A program made the position numbers and the translations under genes. DNA of 64,000 bases from Globodera rostochiensis (Eukaryota > Nematoda > Chromadorea > Rhabditida > Heteroderidae), in the NCBI GenBank assembly GCA_018350325.1, contig JAEVLN010000016.1, positions 1,162,693 through 1,226,692 on the forward strand, read 5' to 3'. The notes under the pieces were generated by a model, which saw only the letters and a list, made by a program, of their open reading frames with translations, searched no databases and was not told where the DNA came from. Shown in pieces: positions 22,082 to 32,771 of the stretch. How positions within the stretch are numbered: position 1 is the stretch's first letter; every line of letters starts with the position of its first letter.

Positions 22082-24469
22082 ATGAAAGATATCGAAAACG
22101 TCCGGGTCGCAATCCGGTGCGTTCTTTCAGGCTTTTCGGTTTACACTCTTCGCGTTTTGTTTCAGAATCAGGCCGCAAAGTGCCAATGAACATGGCGAGA
22201 ATGTGCCTTTGTGCCAGACAGTTAGTCCTGGAAAACCGCAACTGACCATTAGCCGAAACAAAACATTCACATATGGTGAGTCATGCCCAATTTTCTTACA
22301 AAATTTTTTTAATTTTTAAATCAAATTCAATTCGAGTATTAATTTATTGCTTCTTCAGACTACGTTTTCGATCAACAAACTTCGCAAGAAGCCGTCTATG
22401 ATCAGTGTGTTCACAAGCTCGTTGAGGGCTCTTTTGATGGATACAATGCCACCGTTTTCGCATATGGACAGGTGTTTATTTATTTTTGATTGATTTTGAA
22501 CACGTAAATTTTTGCTCTTAGACTGGCAGTGGTAAAACGTACACCATGGGGACCACCAGCTTTGAAACTGCTGGTCAGCAGACGAACGCCGCCGGCATCA
22601 TTCCACGGGCGGTTCAACAATTTTTCAATGACATTAACGAAAGGCGGAAAACGGCACGAAAGGCCGGGAAAAGCATTCCATCATTTGAGATTTCGGTGCA
22701 ATTCATCGAGGTGGGTTTAATGGCATAATACTAAAATGTTTATATCTGTCAGATAACAACTATTTTTGCAATTTAATGCAATATTTTGGAAATTGATTCA
22801 ACTGGTTTCTACCCGATTTAAATATTATAAAGGCTTAATTATTCTTCTTGGAGGCTTAGGAACGTTTAGAAGTGATTTGGAGTAATTTAAATTCATTTTT
22901 TGCAGATTTTCAAAGCTAACTTAAACCGGTTCAAAAGGCGGTTTAAAGGGTTTGCGAAACAAAATTTTTTGATTGATAATTTGGTTTCAGCACTAAAACA
23001 ACGTAGAGAAGTATTTTTTGGAAGGTTGCTGATTTAATGAATTTGGCTCTTTGGACTTTTTGCCCGATTTTGGCTTACCGGACCTATCGTACCCCCAAAC
23101 AAAAATGAACACACATTTTAGCTCTACAACGAGGAACTCATTGATCTTCTGTCGTCGAAACGGCATTCTTCTGCCCGAATCACGATACACGAGCATCCGG
23201 CGCGTCATGAGATTATGCTGCACGGCGTTTCTTCGCGTAATGTCACTTCGCCTGAAGGCATTCTTTCCGCACTGAAAGAGGGCGCCCGCGGGCGTACAAC
23301 GGCAGCCACTAACAAAAACCAGCAGTCTTCTCGCTCCCATGCCATTTTCACTCTGAACATCAACCAATCTCGGGTAAAAGTGAACAAAATATCGAAAACA
23401 TAATTTTTCATTGAAATTATACATATATTTAATAATTGTCAAAAGAAATCAAATGGTATCAAAATAAATTTTGATTGACAAAACATTCTAAGCTTTTGGC
23501 AATATGTATGGAAAAATATTTTTTTTATCACTATTTTCGTTTTAAATTTTTGAAGTGATCTATAATACGTTCAAATTTAAGTAAATTGTATAACCTTTTG
23601 GGCAAAATGTATGGAAAAGATTTTTCTTGTCATAAAATATGTTTTTTTAGGACTTGAAGACACTGCAGGCCAAGTTTCACTTTGTCGACTTGGCGGGCTC
23701 TGAACGGTTCACTGGTGATCGGGCAAAGGAAACCATCAGCACAATTCCAGCTTGGTAACAAAAATCGGGTAAAACAATTATATCGCAATAATTTCAGCTG
23801 GCGCTTGGCAATGTGATTTCTGCGTTGGGACGAGCAAACGGGCAAGTTGGCCATGTTCCGTACCGTGATTCGAAGCTCACTCGGCTACTTCAGGACTCAC
23901 TTGGCGGCAACAGGTTGGTTGGCGTTGATTGGATGGATGCCAAAAATTGATTTGCTTGGTATTGTTTTGTAGTCGAACGTTGATGATTGCGTGTGTTAGT
24001 CCAAATGAACCGGACCAGGAAGAGACGCTCAGATCGTTGAAGTACGCCAACCGAGCCAAGAACATCAAGAATGAGGTAAAAAACGTTTTTTTATATAATT
24101 GAATTCAATTACTTCGTGATTAAATTTAGGTCGTGGCCAATCAACATAGCTTTAGCAAACTGATCACCGAGCTTAAACTTAGGAACCAAATTCTTGAAGA
24201 CAGGAACCAAATTCTTGAAGACAGGAACCAAATTCTTGAAGACAGGAACCAAATTGTTGAAGCCGAACTTCTTGAATGGCAAACGGTATTTTATTCGTTT
24301 TTACTACGGATTGGTTGAACCTTTAAAGGGCAAGAAACGTCGGCGCTCAGAGACCAAAATGATGGAACAATTGGCTAAAACAAAACAGAAGATTTTGGAA
24401 ACTGAAGCGGAACGCGACAACATTTTGAACCAGATGGCGGCTCCGAAGAAACCGCAAAATGCATTCAAT
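22082..24469 (+). CDS. klp-12: Kinesin-4 (KIF21/KLP-12-like) motor, damaged and C-terminally short
   Basis: Ten exons can be read: 22082-22116, 22166-22275, 22359-22471, 22522-22710, 23122-23373, 23651-23754, 23798-23913, 23973-24075, 24130-24285 and 24329-24469. In order they give VRVAIRIRP, a KIF21-like [23 protein letters not shown] (P-loop), [24 protein letters not shown] (switch I), [11 protein letters not shown] (switch II), [17 protein letters not shown] and [14 protein letters not shown] (neck), then coiled coil. Family knowledge: a microtubule motor ATPase regulating microtubule plus ends. Two lesions fall in exon 6. About five residues are missing after DLAGSER (LKRTGA expected). 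A single missing T near 23,741 breaks the frame, because restoring phase would need one base. The coiled coil holds four RNQILED-type heptads from a 21-bp tandem repeat. About 440 codons remain, and the long tail and WD40 domain of the family are absent. It is either a pseudogene or a consensus error on a truncated copy. Confidence 0.85.
24191..24265 (+). repeat. 21-bp tandem repeat adding coiled-coil heptads
   Basis: AGGAACCAAATTCTTGAAGAC occurs three times and is followed by a fourth diverged copy. Each unit is exactly one heptad (RNQILED) in the kinesin frame. Confidence 0.85.
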
Positions 24470-25150
24470 GTGAGTGTGAGATCGGAATTTTATTTTTGGG
24501 GGTTTGGAGCATTTAGCAAATATAAAAATAATTTTTTTGGTGATTTTTTTTTGCGCAAGCCGTTCGAAGTTAAGCTTTTTTTTTTTTAAATTTACAACTG
24601 CGAAACTAATTAATGGTAGAATAGAAAATTGTTTGAAATTTCATTTTTTTACTTTTATATTCGTTTTTCGAAATCCGAAAACTTAAACTATTCCGGAAAT
24701 GAAATTGAGGCTTACTGTACTTTTTACAGGAACTTGGAAATCCTTTATGGAAGACAAAATGTCCTTTTTTAGCCTCTTCGAGGAAATATTCGATAAATAA
24801 TTTTGAAAAAAATTTTGGAATCCAATTTTTGAAGCAATCAATTCTTAAATTTCTAATGATCAAATGAATAAGGTAATTTGAATAAGTGTGTTTATGTTGA
24901 GGCTAAAATTGATATCTGAAGAATTTCGAATTCTCAAAAATTGTTCGAATTTGGGTCCGGGGTTTCGAAATTGTTCGAAATGGATGTTAGATTTGGATCT
25001 ACGCCTCCAAATACCCCCAGGAACATCGTTTTATCGGCTTTTGAAAAACATTTTCTTAAAATCAAAAAGGGGGGGGGGCAAACCCTACGTTAGATAATCT
25101 AATTCAATTATTTATGTTTTTGTCTTTGAATCTTAATGAGCAAAAATTAG
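24470..25150. other. Intergenic between kinesin and homeobox genes
   Basis: No further kinesin exon is evident. A copy of a dispersed motif (TTGTTCGAATTTGGGTCCGG, then CTACGCCTCCAAATACCCCC) lies at 24,925-25,045. Related copies are at 27,545, 34,258 and 41,640. Confidence 0.45.
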
Positions 25151-26005
25151 ATGTCTCACGAATCTGTTGCAGTGGATAAAACTGGGCAAAAGTCTTGCAA
25201 TTTAAACGAAAACGTCGAGGAGGACGAACTTCTTGTGGCAATGAACCCGACTGGCTACGGTAGGAACACAACCAAATTTTACAAATTTAGTAACATTCAG
25301 AAGCTTAAGGCTGAACTCATAATTTAAAAAAAATCTAATCAAATAAAAATAAATTAAATAAAAAAAAGAAAAACCCTAGGAAGAGCTCAAAAGCGAAGCC
25401 CCCCTATATTTAAACACAAAAGCAAGCCCCCCGCAGGCGTCTAGTTAGCGCAGCCCTCGGGATATGAGGAAAGACAGCACCAACCAATTATCCGCCAAAA
25501 ATTCCAAAATCAAATGCACACCTCCCCTCAATTACATTCGCCTAAAGCTTCCTAACTTTTCCTGTATTTTAGACAGCATTCGGTTCACCAGGAGACAAAC
25601 GCTCGAGTTGGAGAAGGTGTGCCAAGGCTCTCTTCCTCCTAGAAAAATTAAATCGATCTTTAGGGGTGCATTTTTAGTTTGAAAAAAATTTTGATTTAAA
25701 AAAGGTACCAAAAAAGTGCATTTAAAAAAATGCACCCCTAAAAATGGGTTTAGCCCATTCCCGTACGGGGATCCGAATGGCTTATCAATCTCTCCTCTCT
25801 AGCATCGATCATTCCTTCAGGAGTACTCAGAGCATCGCTATGTGTATGGACTTGAGCGAATGGAATTAGCACAGCGGCTAAAATTGAGCGAGAAGCAAGT
25901 GGAACATTGGTTTAAAGTCAGTCAATTCGTCCAAAACATTAGCACAATCTGTTGTTTAAGAATCGGAGGCATAGGAGTGGCAAGACTTTGAAGAAGAAGA
26001 AATGA
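25151..26005 (+). CDS. Small divergent homeodomain protein (VAX/EMX-like, Lys50)
   Basis: Four phase-compatible exons are 25151-25259, 25573-25616, 25803-25916 and 25961-26005 (TGA), giving 103 residues. The homeodomain fills nearly all of the C-terminal part. RRQTLELEK starts helix 1, then FLQEYSEHRYVYGLERMELA, LKLSEKQVEHWFKNRR (helix 3, W48-F49-K50-N51-R52-R53) and HRSGKTLKKKK. The YVxGxER..LA..L.LSE.QV pattern is typical of VAX/EMX/NOT-type homeodomains. Position 50 is Lys where that group has Gln, which predicts Bicoid/Otx-like TAAT-CC preference (inference). F8 is replaced by Leu and L16 by Phe. The first ATG follows TTAG, so it could instead be an internal exon and upstream coding sequence may exist. 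Nuclear transcription factor. Confidence 0.75.
25655..25742. repeat. Short inverted repeat in homeobox intron 2
   Basis: TTTAGGGGTGCATTTTTAG pairs with AAAAATGCACCCCTAAAAA across about 45 bp of A/T-rich sequence. It looks like a tiny MITE, but I see no target duplication. Confidence 0.5.
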
Positions 26006-26526
26006 TGTTCTTTTTTGGTTGCTTAATGAATGGGGGGGGGGGCGAAGCCATTTTGAGTTATTGAACAACATTGGTTTTGGTTGTTGTTTGTTGTTGCTTA
26101 AATCAATATTTACTCTCACTTTTTGAAAGAAATATTTTGCCGACAAAAGCAATGCCGAAGAGGTCTAAGTAAACGCAAGAAACTTTGTTAAAGCTTGATT
26201 TTGCGATACGATAATGATACTAATCGAAACAAAGAGTGTATTTTAGATCCCATTTATTCCGAGGAATTTTGTTGTTTTCATGTCTTCGTATAAAGCTAAA
26301 AACATGTTTTTCGTGCTTAACTCACTGTGCCAAGTTCGCATAAAAAATTGGCATTTGCCTAAAAGTGCCAGCCCTACAAATGAATGTTGAATAAACATTA
26401 AAAATTGTCGTTTTCTTGGTTCAGATTTTGTTTGAATAAGTTAATCCGATATCTGCGCACCAGCATTCTTTAACCGATCAAAGAAAGTAAACCAAATTTA
26501 TAATCGAATAAAAAGCATCATTTAAC
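26006..26526. other. Intergenic
   Basis: Downstream of the homeobox gene. A poly-G run lies at about 26,033. The segment 26,290-26,330 (AAACATGTTTTTCGTGCTTA) is shared with 51,055-51,085, just ahead of the 109-bp satellite. No gene is visible. Confidence 0.4.
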
Positions 26527-26891
26527 TAGAGTAGGCCGGGACCGAGATTTTTTGAAAAACCCGGGATGAGCATCTATTGTGGAGAAAACAATTTTTAAAT
26601 TTTCTTAATTTTTTAAAAATAAAGCGGCATTTACACTTTTTTGGAATTTTCATTTTTTGGCTGGACCAAATCCTGTCTCTACACCTCAGTTTCCTATTTA
26701 AATTTGAAATCGGCAAAAGTTTCGAAATTTTTTCGCTATTACATAACAAAAAGTTAAAAATTGTAAATTCCCGGACGGCGCCTTTTGACAAAATTTTCCT
26801 GGAACGGGAATAAAACGGGATTCTCGTACGGGATTCCGTCCCGTTAAATTTGAAATTTCCGTTTCCGTAATTTTTATTTTCCCGGGCTCTA
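26527..26891. mobile_element. MITE-like element with TAGAG...CCGGG ends
   Basis: It starts TAGAGTAGGCCGGGACCGAG and ends TTTTCCCGGGCTCTA. The interior is rich in CGGGA / TCCCG motifs near the right end. I cannot find a convincing 8-bp duplication. Same end type as 48,205-48,352 and the element starting at 63,867. Confidence 0.5.
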
Positions 26892-27433
26892 GTCAAGATA
26901 TATTTGCATAGAATTAAACCGGGTTTGGTTCACGTATACTCGTGTGACCGTTTCGGCGCGATCGACATCCCTGTCATATACGCTTCCCCCATTAATAAAT
27001 TTTTTCCCCATAAAATTAAAATATTTTTTGTTAAAATGCGCGCAAAAAGAATTTTTGACAAAAATTTATCACACAGCTTTTCTGAATTTTCGCTTCAATT
27101 TTCTGAACAAAGATCAAAATCCGGTTTCGTCCCCATAAAATTTTTGATTTTCCTATCGGTTTCAGCACCTAAGAAAACCTATTAAAGTTGTTTTCAGTGA
27201 TTTTGGGCCTGGGCCCTATGATCCTTATTTTCCCCGGAAATTTCCAGTGAAGCCAAATTCTCTTAACAGTGTTAAAATTTTCTTCCATTCCCATTCCTGA
27301 AAAACTTGCCTTCCCGACTTAATAACAGCTTCACCAAATAAAAGCAAATTCATATTGAAAAGGGAAAAGCAACAATTTAAATGTTTAGTCAGTCAATTTT
27401 CTCATTTTGACCCTCCAAATTTCGCCGTTCGCC
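26892..27433. other. Intergenic, 3' flank of the broken family copy
   Basis: No independent gene is visible. From about 27,330 the sequence matches the conserved 3' flank of the F-box-like family. Confidence 0.4.
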
Positions 27434-27831
27434 TCAGATCTTTCTTTTTTTGGGCTCACTCGGACCTTCTTTTGCATCGAGGAGTCTGAAAATAGAAGGA
27501 AATGGGCGTGGATGGGTGGAATTTTGGAAATTTTGAATTTTCGAAAAATTGTTCGAATTCGGGTTCAAAATTGGATAAAATAAATGCCAGATTCAGAATC
27601 TAGGCCCTCAAATACCCCTAGAAACACTTTTATCGACTTCTGAAAAAATATTTGGAATCTGGGAAGAGCCGGGAGTGTTATGGGGAAAAAATGCGGCAAA
27701 TGCCCCATATCGCCATTACCCGTCGCCGATGTCACTGTCTTTGAAGTCAATAATGATGCGATTCCGCTGACTGCTCCAATTCCATTCAATTGCCTCCTTC
27801 TCCCAATTGGCCCATTTCGTTGACTATTACC
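27434..27831 (-). pseudogene. F-box-like family relic: end of exon 4 plus terminal micro-exon
   Basis: On the minus strand 27,822-27,720 reads WANWEKEA...IIIDFKD.DIGDG and ends GG|GTAATG. At 27,485-27,434 an acceptor ATTTTCAG is followed by an exon that completes Gly and encodes LLDAKEGPSEPKKRKI then TGA, so the family tail is intact. Everything upstream of WANWEK is lost. The neighbouring exon 3 copy (28,353 onward) is in the opposite orientation, so an inversion has broken the gene. Confidence 0.8.
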
Positions 27832-28337
27832 CAGGGCTGCCAAATGAAAATGTTCAAAAGCCTCATTTGGCAGGCGAAAAAGCCTCATTTATATACAAAA
27901 AAACCTCATTTTGCTAAAATCATGTTTTTTTTTGCGCGCGGTTTTCCCAAATACTTTTTTAGTGGGGGGGGGGGGGGGGGGGGGGGGGGAGGGGTCGGCG
28001 GTGCCGATAGGCGCCGCCGAGAAAATTTTCGCATTTTTGACTCGATTTGTTAAGAGATTGCAAATAAATTTGCAGAAAATATGATGCTTTTTTGCTTTAA
28101 AAAAAATTGAAAATGAGGTTTTTTATTAAGAAAATTCCCAATTATTTCAAACCGGAACACGCTTTTTCATTAAAAATGAAAATACACAGAAAAAAAATGG
28201 AAAAACATTACGCCAAATATTCAAAATTTAATAGAAATTTACCATTTATCAGTGAAATTTCTAAAAAGCCACAAAAAACCTCATCAAACTCAAAAAAGCC
28301 ACAAAATGAGGCTAAAACCTCAGATTTGGCAGCCCTG
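27832..28337. mobile_element. Non-autonomous hAT element (506 bp), 8-bp TSD CTATTACC
   Basis: Terminal repeats CAGGGCTGCCAAAT... and ...ATTTGGCAGCCCTG are flanked by perfect CTATTACC at 27,824-27,831 and 28,338-28,345. The interior repeats AAAAGCCTCATTT / CAAAAAACCTCA motifs at both ends. The middle holds a long poly-G run and a GGCGGTGCC-GATA-GGCGCCGCC hairpin. No transposase frame is present. Confidence 0.9.
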
Positions 28338-28352
28338 CTATTACCTTTTTAG

Positions 28353-28684
28353 ATACATCGACCGATGTGTCATCGAATTTCTCCAAAGTCCGCCGACTTT
28401 TCTCCTCCAATTGGACGTTTCCTTTCAATTCAAACGGGAATTAACCAAAACCGCAGTTGGGGAATCATTTGGCACCGAATTTGGCCGTTGTTCAAAGACA
28501 ACATTTGCGGCATTTCTTTGTATTATTATCAACTCGACCGCCATTTGCGCCAATTCTCTCCGACCGTTCTCGGCAATTGCCCAAAACTCCGATTGATCAA
28601 TTCCGGTGATCTTTTTCCCGAGTTTCCGGCCGATGACAGTGCCGGCGCTTCTGCTGAACAAGCAGTGTTCAAATGGTTGCACAC
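28353..28684 (+). pseudogene. F-box-like family relic: exon 3, inverted, frameshifted
   Basis: After an acceptor-like CTTTTTAG it reads [12 protein letters not shown], then shifts frame to [47 protein letters not shown] and VFKWLHT. It stops exactly at CAGGGATG, the start of the next inserted element, so WLHTPRGDG is cut after Thr. Confidence 0.85.
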
Positions 28685-29430
28685 CAGGGATGTGTATCGT
28701 ATCGTATCATAATCGTAAATATCGTATTTTAGAGCCATATCGTATCGTATCGAATTTTCGCTAAAAAATCACGCGTATCGTAATTTTTGAGACCCCAAAT
28801 TTGGGAGGGGGGTCGGCGGTGCCGATAGGCGCCGCCGAGAAAATTTTGAATTTTTGACTCAATTTGTTAAGAGATTTTCAACCGAAATTTTGAAAATACG
28901 GTAGTTTTTTAAGGGTTTTAAGCAGGCGCTTATGCAGGAGGCAGGGGTAGGGGCATGCCCTCCCGAAATGTTCTTTGAGAAAAAAACCATAGGGGGACCT
29001 TTTGCTTTGCAAAATTCGTAATTTTTGGACAAATTTTCTTAACAAATTTTGTCAAAATCGTCAAATTTTCACCGGCGGCGCCTATCGGCACCGCCGGAAC
29101 TCTTCCATTCCCAAAAAGCTTCAAAAAACTACCGTATTTTCAAAATTTCGGTTGAAAATCTCTTAACAAATTGAGCCAAAAATTCAAAATTTTCTCCGGC
29201 GGCGCCTATCGGCACCGCCCCTCTCCCAAATTTGGGGTCTCAAAAATTACGATACGCGTGTTTTCATTGCGAATTTTTTAAGAATTAAAAAGAAAAAAAG
29301 TGGAAATTTCTATCGAAAATTTTTTTTTTTCAATTTTGAACACGGCTAGAAAAAAATATCGTATCGTATCGTATCGTAATCGTAAATATCGTAATTTTGG
29401 CCGTATCGGGTATCGTATAAAAGTCGTATT
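28685..29430. mobile_element. hAT-like element with TATCG-repeat ends and nested inverted repeat
   Basis: It begins CAGGGATGTGTATCG (Ac-like end). ATCGTATCGTATCGTAA arrays lie at 28,690-28,760 and 29,354-29,425. Between them is an inverted repeat of about 150 bp (28,780-28,925 against 29,107-29,270). It contains the GGCGG...CCGCC hairpin three times (28,815, 29,074 and 29,198). The right terminus and target duplication are not identifiable. Confidence 0.55.
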
Positions 29431-30755
29431 GTACAATAAAATAAAGACCCAAATAAATAAATTTTAAATTAATTGGTAAAAAATTTTTACGCATATATGA
29501 AACTTTTAAGGTTATTAATTATCTCGCGCATCAAAAATTAGCCAGAACTGCCAATCAAATTCCCCGCGCACAATTTTCGCAACCCCAACACATTTCAAAG
29601 TCATTTGTACCTACCAATCAAAAATCCAAAAAAAACTTTTTTAATGATGCCAACCCCGAATTTGATCTATCCGACAGTAAACCAGGGGTCGTATCGAAAA
29701 TTTTTCAAAATCCGTAATCAGATTTTAGCGCCAAAAATCAGTGCAATTTACAAAATGTTCCAAACAACAAAGAGTCTCCAGCTAATTTTTAATTCTTATG
29801 AGTTTATATTAATATTTCTTAATTCAATCAAACAATTTTCATTTATATTTGGCTCAAATTAAAGACATTTTAACTATATTTTGTTTGATTTCCAAGTCCT
29901 GATCCGGGGTTTTTCAAAATTCGGGACTCTACATTCGACACTCAGAATTACACTCGGACATTTTTTGTACTATTCGACACTCGGATATTTTTGCACTATT
30001 CGGTACTCGGACCATTCGGCACTGAACGGAAGCGATTCTGCCTGCCCCAATCGAATGAATGCATTTTTTTCCGCGCTTTTCCGAGTTTATTTGGTTGAAG
30101 AAAATGTGAAGAGATGAGCAACACAATGTATATGAATCTTAAAACGAGATCAGTTTTGAGGGGTAAAGTGATCAGGAAAAGGAAATGAGTATTAACACAT
30201 TGAATCAAAATGAAGTGATCAGGGCTGCGCCGACATTAAAGAAAGGTAAATAAGTGCTTGCACAGATTGATGTCCAGTTTTTGCTGGTGCAGCGGCTTGT
30301 CCTTAACAGTCACTTTTTAATTCAAAAACAATCTTTTGGCCCTTTTTTCAATTCCAAAGTCCCGCGGAATCCCGAAAAAAATTCTTCGGGATTTGCCGGA
30401 ATCCTGCGGATTGAATTCGGGATTCCTGACATGGGGATCCTATCGAGCATTTTTGGAAATGTCGGGATTTGTCAGGATTCAGAATTCCGTTGGTATTTAG
30501 GCACTTATGGGCTGGCTTTGTTGCTCAATCCCAAAAAGCCAGCGGAATGCCGAAAAATTCTTCGGGATTTGTCGGGATTCCAACCGACTATTTTTGAGGA
30601 ATTCGGGATTGGGCTACCGATCAAAATCCCGAAAAATCCGTTTGTTCGGTCTTTAATCCAAACGCAGCCCAAACATGGATTAAAAAATGTTTACATCACT
30701 TACCGTGTCGGGCACGTGAAGTTGGTATCACAACACGCGTCGCCAGCCTTCGTAG
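29431..30755. other. Intergenic with two motif-expanded stretches
   Basis: 29,915-30,030 repeats ATTCGRCACTCGGA-type units. 30,355-30,660 repeats TTCGGGATTTG / CGGAATCC-type units. Both resemble interiors of the motif-expanded elements elsewhere, but no clean ends are visible. No gene is seen. Confidence 0.4.
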
Positions 30756-31065
30756 TTACTCACGTCGCAGAAGCACGTGAGGTTTGCGGTTTTGCATTCG
30801 TCCTTCGCGCGAAGTTCCAGGATGAGTTCCGTCTGTAGAAAGAGAACATAATAATTCAACCAATAAATTAATACAGCAAAAGGTTACCGTATTCTTTTTG
30901 ATCAGCTTGAATGACCGGGTCAACGCAGCACTTGAACTGGAACGCCTCCTTGCAGCATAGACTGGCTTTGAACCCGTCCGTTTCGATGGACTTTGCCCAT
31001 CCGCATTGGCAAAGCGTTGCCGCATCGTTGCACGTCTTCTCCAGTTTTTGTTCGGGGAGCAGTGT
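30756..31065 (-). CDS. Small cysteine-rich protein, 3' two exons (paralogue 1)
   Basis: I do not recognise the family. Exon 31,065-30,888 follows ATAAG and reads TLLPEQKLEKTC..., ending GAATACG|GTAACC. Exon 30,832-30,756 follows TTTCTACAG, completes Asp and ends REGRMQNRKPHVLLRRE then stop (phase-compatible). The cysteines are spaced C-x6-C-x-C-x15-CC-x7-CC, with DGFKASLCC and FQFKCC. The same spacing occurs in the gene at 32,094-32,309. The exon-2 sequence also reads in another frame with CFCD, so the splice phase is not settled. The 5' exon, perhaps with a signal peptide, was not found. Likely secreted (inference from size and cysteine content). Confidence 0.5.
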
Positions 31066-31346
31066 CTTATAAAAGCATCATTAAAAAATTGAATCAACTC
31101 CAAAAACTTCAGACTGATTTATCTCGGTGATATATCGGGCAACTTTATTCACCGGGAAAGAACAATTTACTGTCAGTATTGTAAAAATATCAGAAATCGA
31201 TTAGCAAAAATTTTGCCGACAATATATCGGGTCGATTTAGCGCAAAGAATACAGAGTATCATGCAAAATTTATTTAAATTTAAAGTCAGCGAAAGCTAAC
31301 AATTTTTTGAATTGCTTTGAATTTGAAACTTTCGGATGGTTATGGC

Positions 31347-32057
31347 TAGGGATCGGACCGATATGCACCAAAAATGGCCAAATATGCGCATATATATGCA
31401 CCAAAAAAAGGCCAAAATATGCACCAAAATATGCCAAAAATGCCGAAATATGCACCAAAAATGCCGAAATATGCATCGAAAAATGGCACTTTTAGTTCAC
31501 TATTTTGCTTAATACTTAATTTTTTCATCTTTTAACGTCTGATAAGTAGGTTTAAAGCCTTTTCGCATATTATTTTAGTATTTTTGGAAAGTTGAACAAA
31601 TTGAGATAAAAGTTCCGGAATTTTAACTGTCAGGCCAATTCATCGCCGGCTGGCCATCTCCGCGCCAGCCACTCGAGCGCTGCGCCATTTCAGCGCCGCG
31701 ATTTTTCCCCTTATTTTTATGAAAATGTTCAATTCTTCAAGCATTTTTTTCAAAAATGACTAAACCTTATTGTTAAAAATATGAATTATTTTTCAAAAAC
31801 AGCCAGAAATCCATGATTTTGGGTTCATTTTATCAAATTTTTGAACAAAAATGCTAAAATATGCTCGAAATATGCAAAATATGCCAAAATATGCAAAATA
31901 TGTAAAAAATATGCACGAACCCCCAAAATATGAAAAATATGTTTTTTTAAACTTGACCAAAAAAGCTCAAACCAACGCGAAAAGGCTATTTTTAAGCCGT
32001 ATTCTTTAAAGCATATGAGAAAACAAAATATGCAAAATGCATATAATCCGTTCCCTA
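31347..32057. mobile_element. Non-autonomous hAT element (711 bp), 8-bp TSD GTTATGGC
   Basis: Ends TAGGGATCGGACCGATATGCA and TGCATATAATCCGTTCCCTA are imperfect inverted repeats, flanked by perfect GTTATGGC (31,339-31,346 and 32,058-32,065). Both sub-ends are arrays of (AAA)ATATGC(A) units: 31,360-31,480 and 31,850-31,930. No coding sequence. Confidence 0.9.
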
Positions 32058-32093
32058 GTTATGGCGAGAGGTCGCCCACCCCCCATTCCGATT

Positions 32094-32309
32094 TTAGTAC
32101 TTTTTTTGGTTTAGGTCTTTCTCGGCTGGTCTCGATTTCCGGTAAATTTTAAGTCTTAAGCATCCCTTTATAGGAATCAAAACTGTCTCGCAACACTTAA
32201 ATTTGTAGTCGGCCGAGCAGCAATTGCTCGCCGCCATGCCGTCTTTTCGCAAGCAGTTGCCCCATTTGCAGGCACACGCTTCCTTTTCCTTGTCGCAAGC
32301 CTTTGAGAC
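32094..32309 (-). CDS. Small cysteine-rich protein, terminal exon (paralogue 2)
   Basis: The exon starts after TTGCGCAG at 32,309 and reads VSKACDKEKEACACKWGNC, LRKDGMAASNCC, YKFKCC, then TVLIPIKGC to a stop at 32,094. The cysteine spacing C-x6-C-x-C-x15-CC-x7-CC is identical to the gene at 30,756-31,065, which supports both as real relatives despite little other identity. No start codon lies in this exon, so an upstream exon (probably with a signal peptide) is missing from the model. Confidence 0.5.
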   Translation of the reverse strand, partial: VSKACDKEKEACACKWGNCLRKDGMAASNCCSADYKFKCCETVLIPIKGCLRLKIYRKSRPAEKDLNQKKY

Positions 32310-32522
32310 CTGCGCAATCACCGGTGCCGCATATATAAAAGCATTGGCAATTAATTATACAAAAAGTTAAGAAATTAGTCAGGAATATGTACAAGTATTT
32401 TGAGAATTCTGCTTCACTATTAATGCCGTGACCCCCCAAATTTCATACCACAGTCGTCGTCGAGATCTAAAAGTGGGTTATTTATTACATAAAGTTCGGA
32501 GCGAAGTGCGGGATGGTCAAAA

Positions 32523-32646
32523 TATTATTAAAAAAGGTGAGAGAGAACGCCAAACGAGAGAAAGTTAGAGAAAGAAAGGAAATTTGTTTAATTCTCTCGC
32601 ACTCTCTATTTATTGGCACACATCTCGCTTTTTGAGTCGCTGTGTA
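32523..32646 (+). repeat. Dispersed repeat (copy at 54,058-54,170)
   Basis: Shares GAACGCCAAACGAGAG, AAGTTAGAGAAAGAAAGG, CTCTCGCACTCTCTATTTAT and TTTTTGAGTCGCTGTG with 54,058-54,170. Confidence 0.75.
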
Positions 32647-32771
32647 CGGGAAATTTTGGAAATTCCAGAATTAACCGATTTCCAATATTTCCCTTAACAT
32701 ATGTGTTAAAGAAGCCATATTTTTAATTTGTAGCTTTATTGAATCACAAAAATCATTTGTTCTACAACAAA

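Noticed and set aside
23741..23760. Alternative donor to rescue the kinesin exon 6 frame
   Set aside because: Using the later GGGTAAAAC would include an in-frame TAA and still give the wrong phase.
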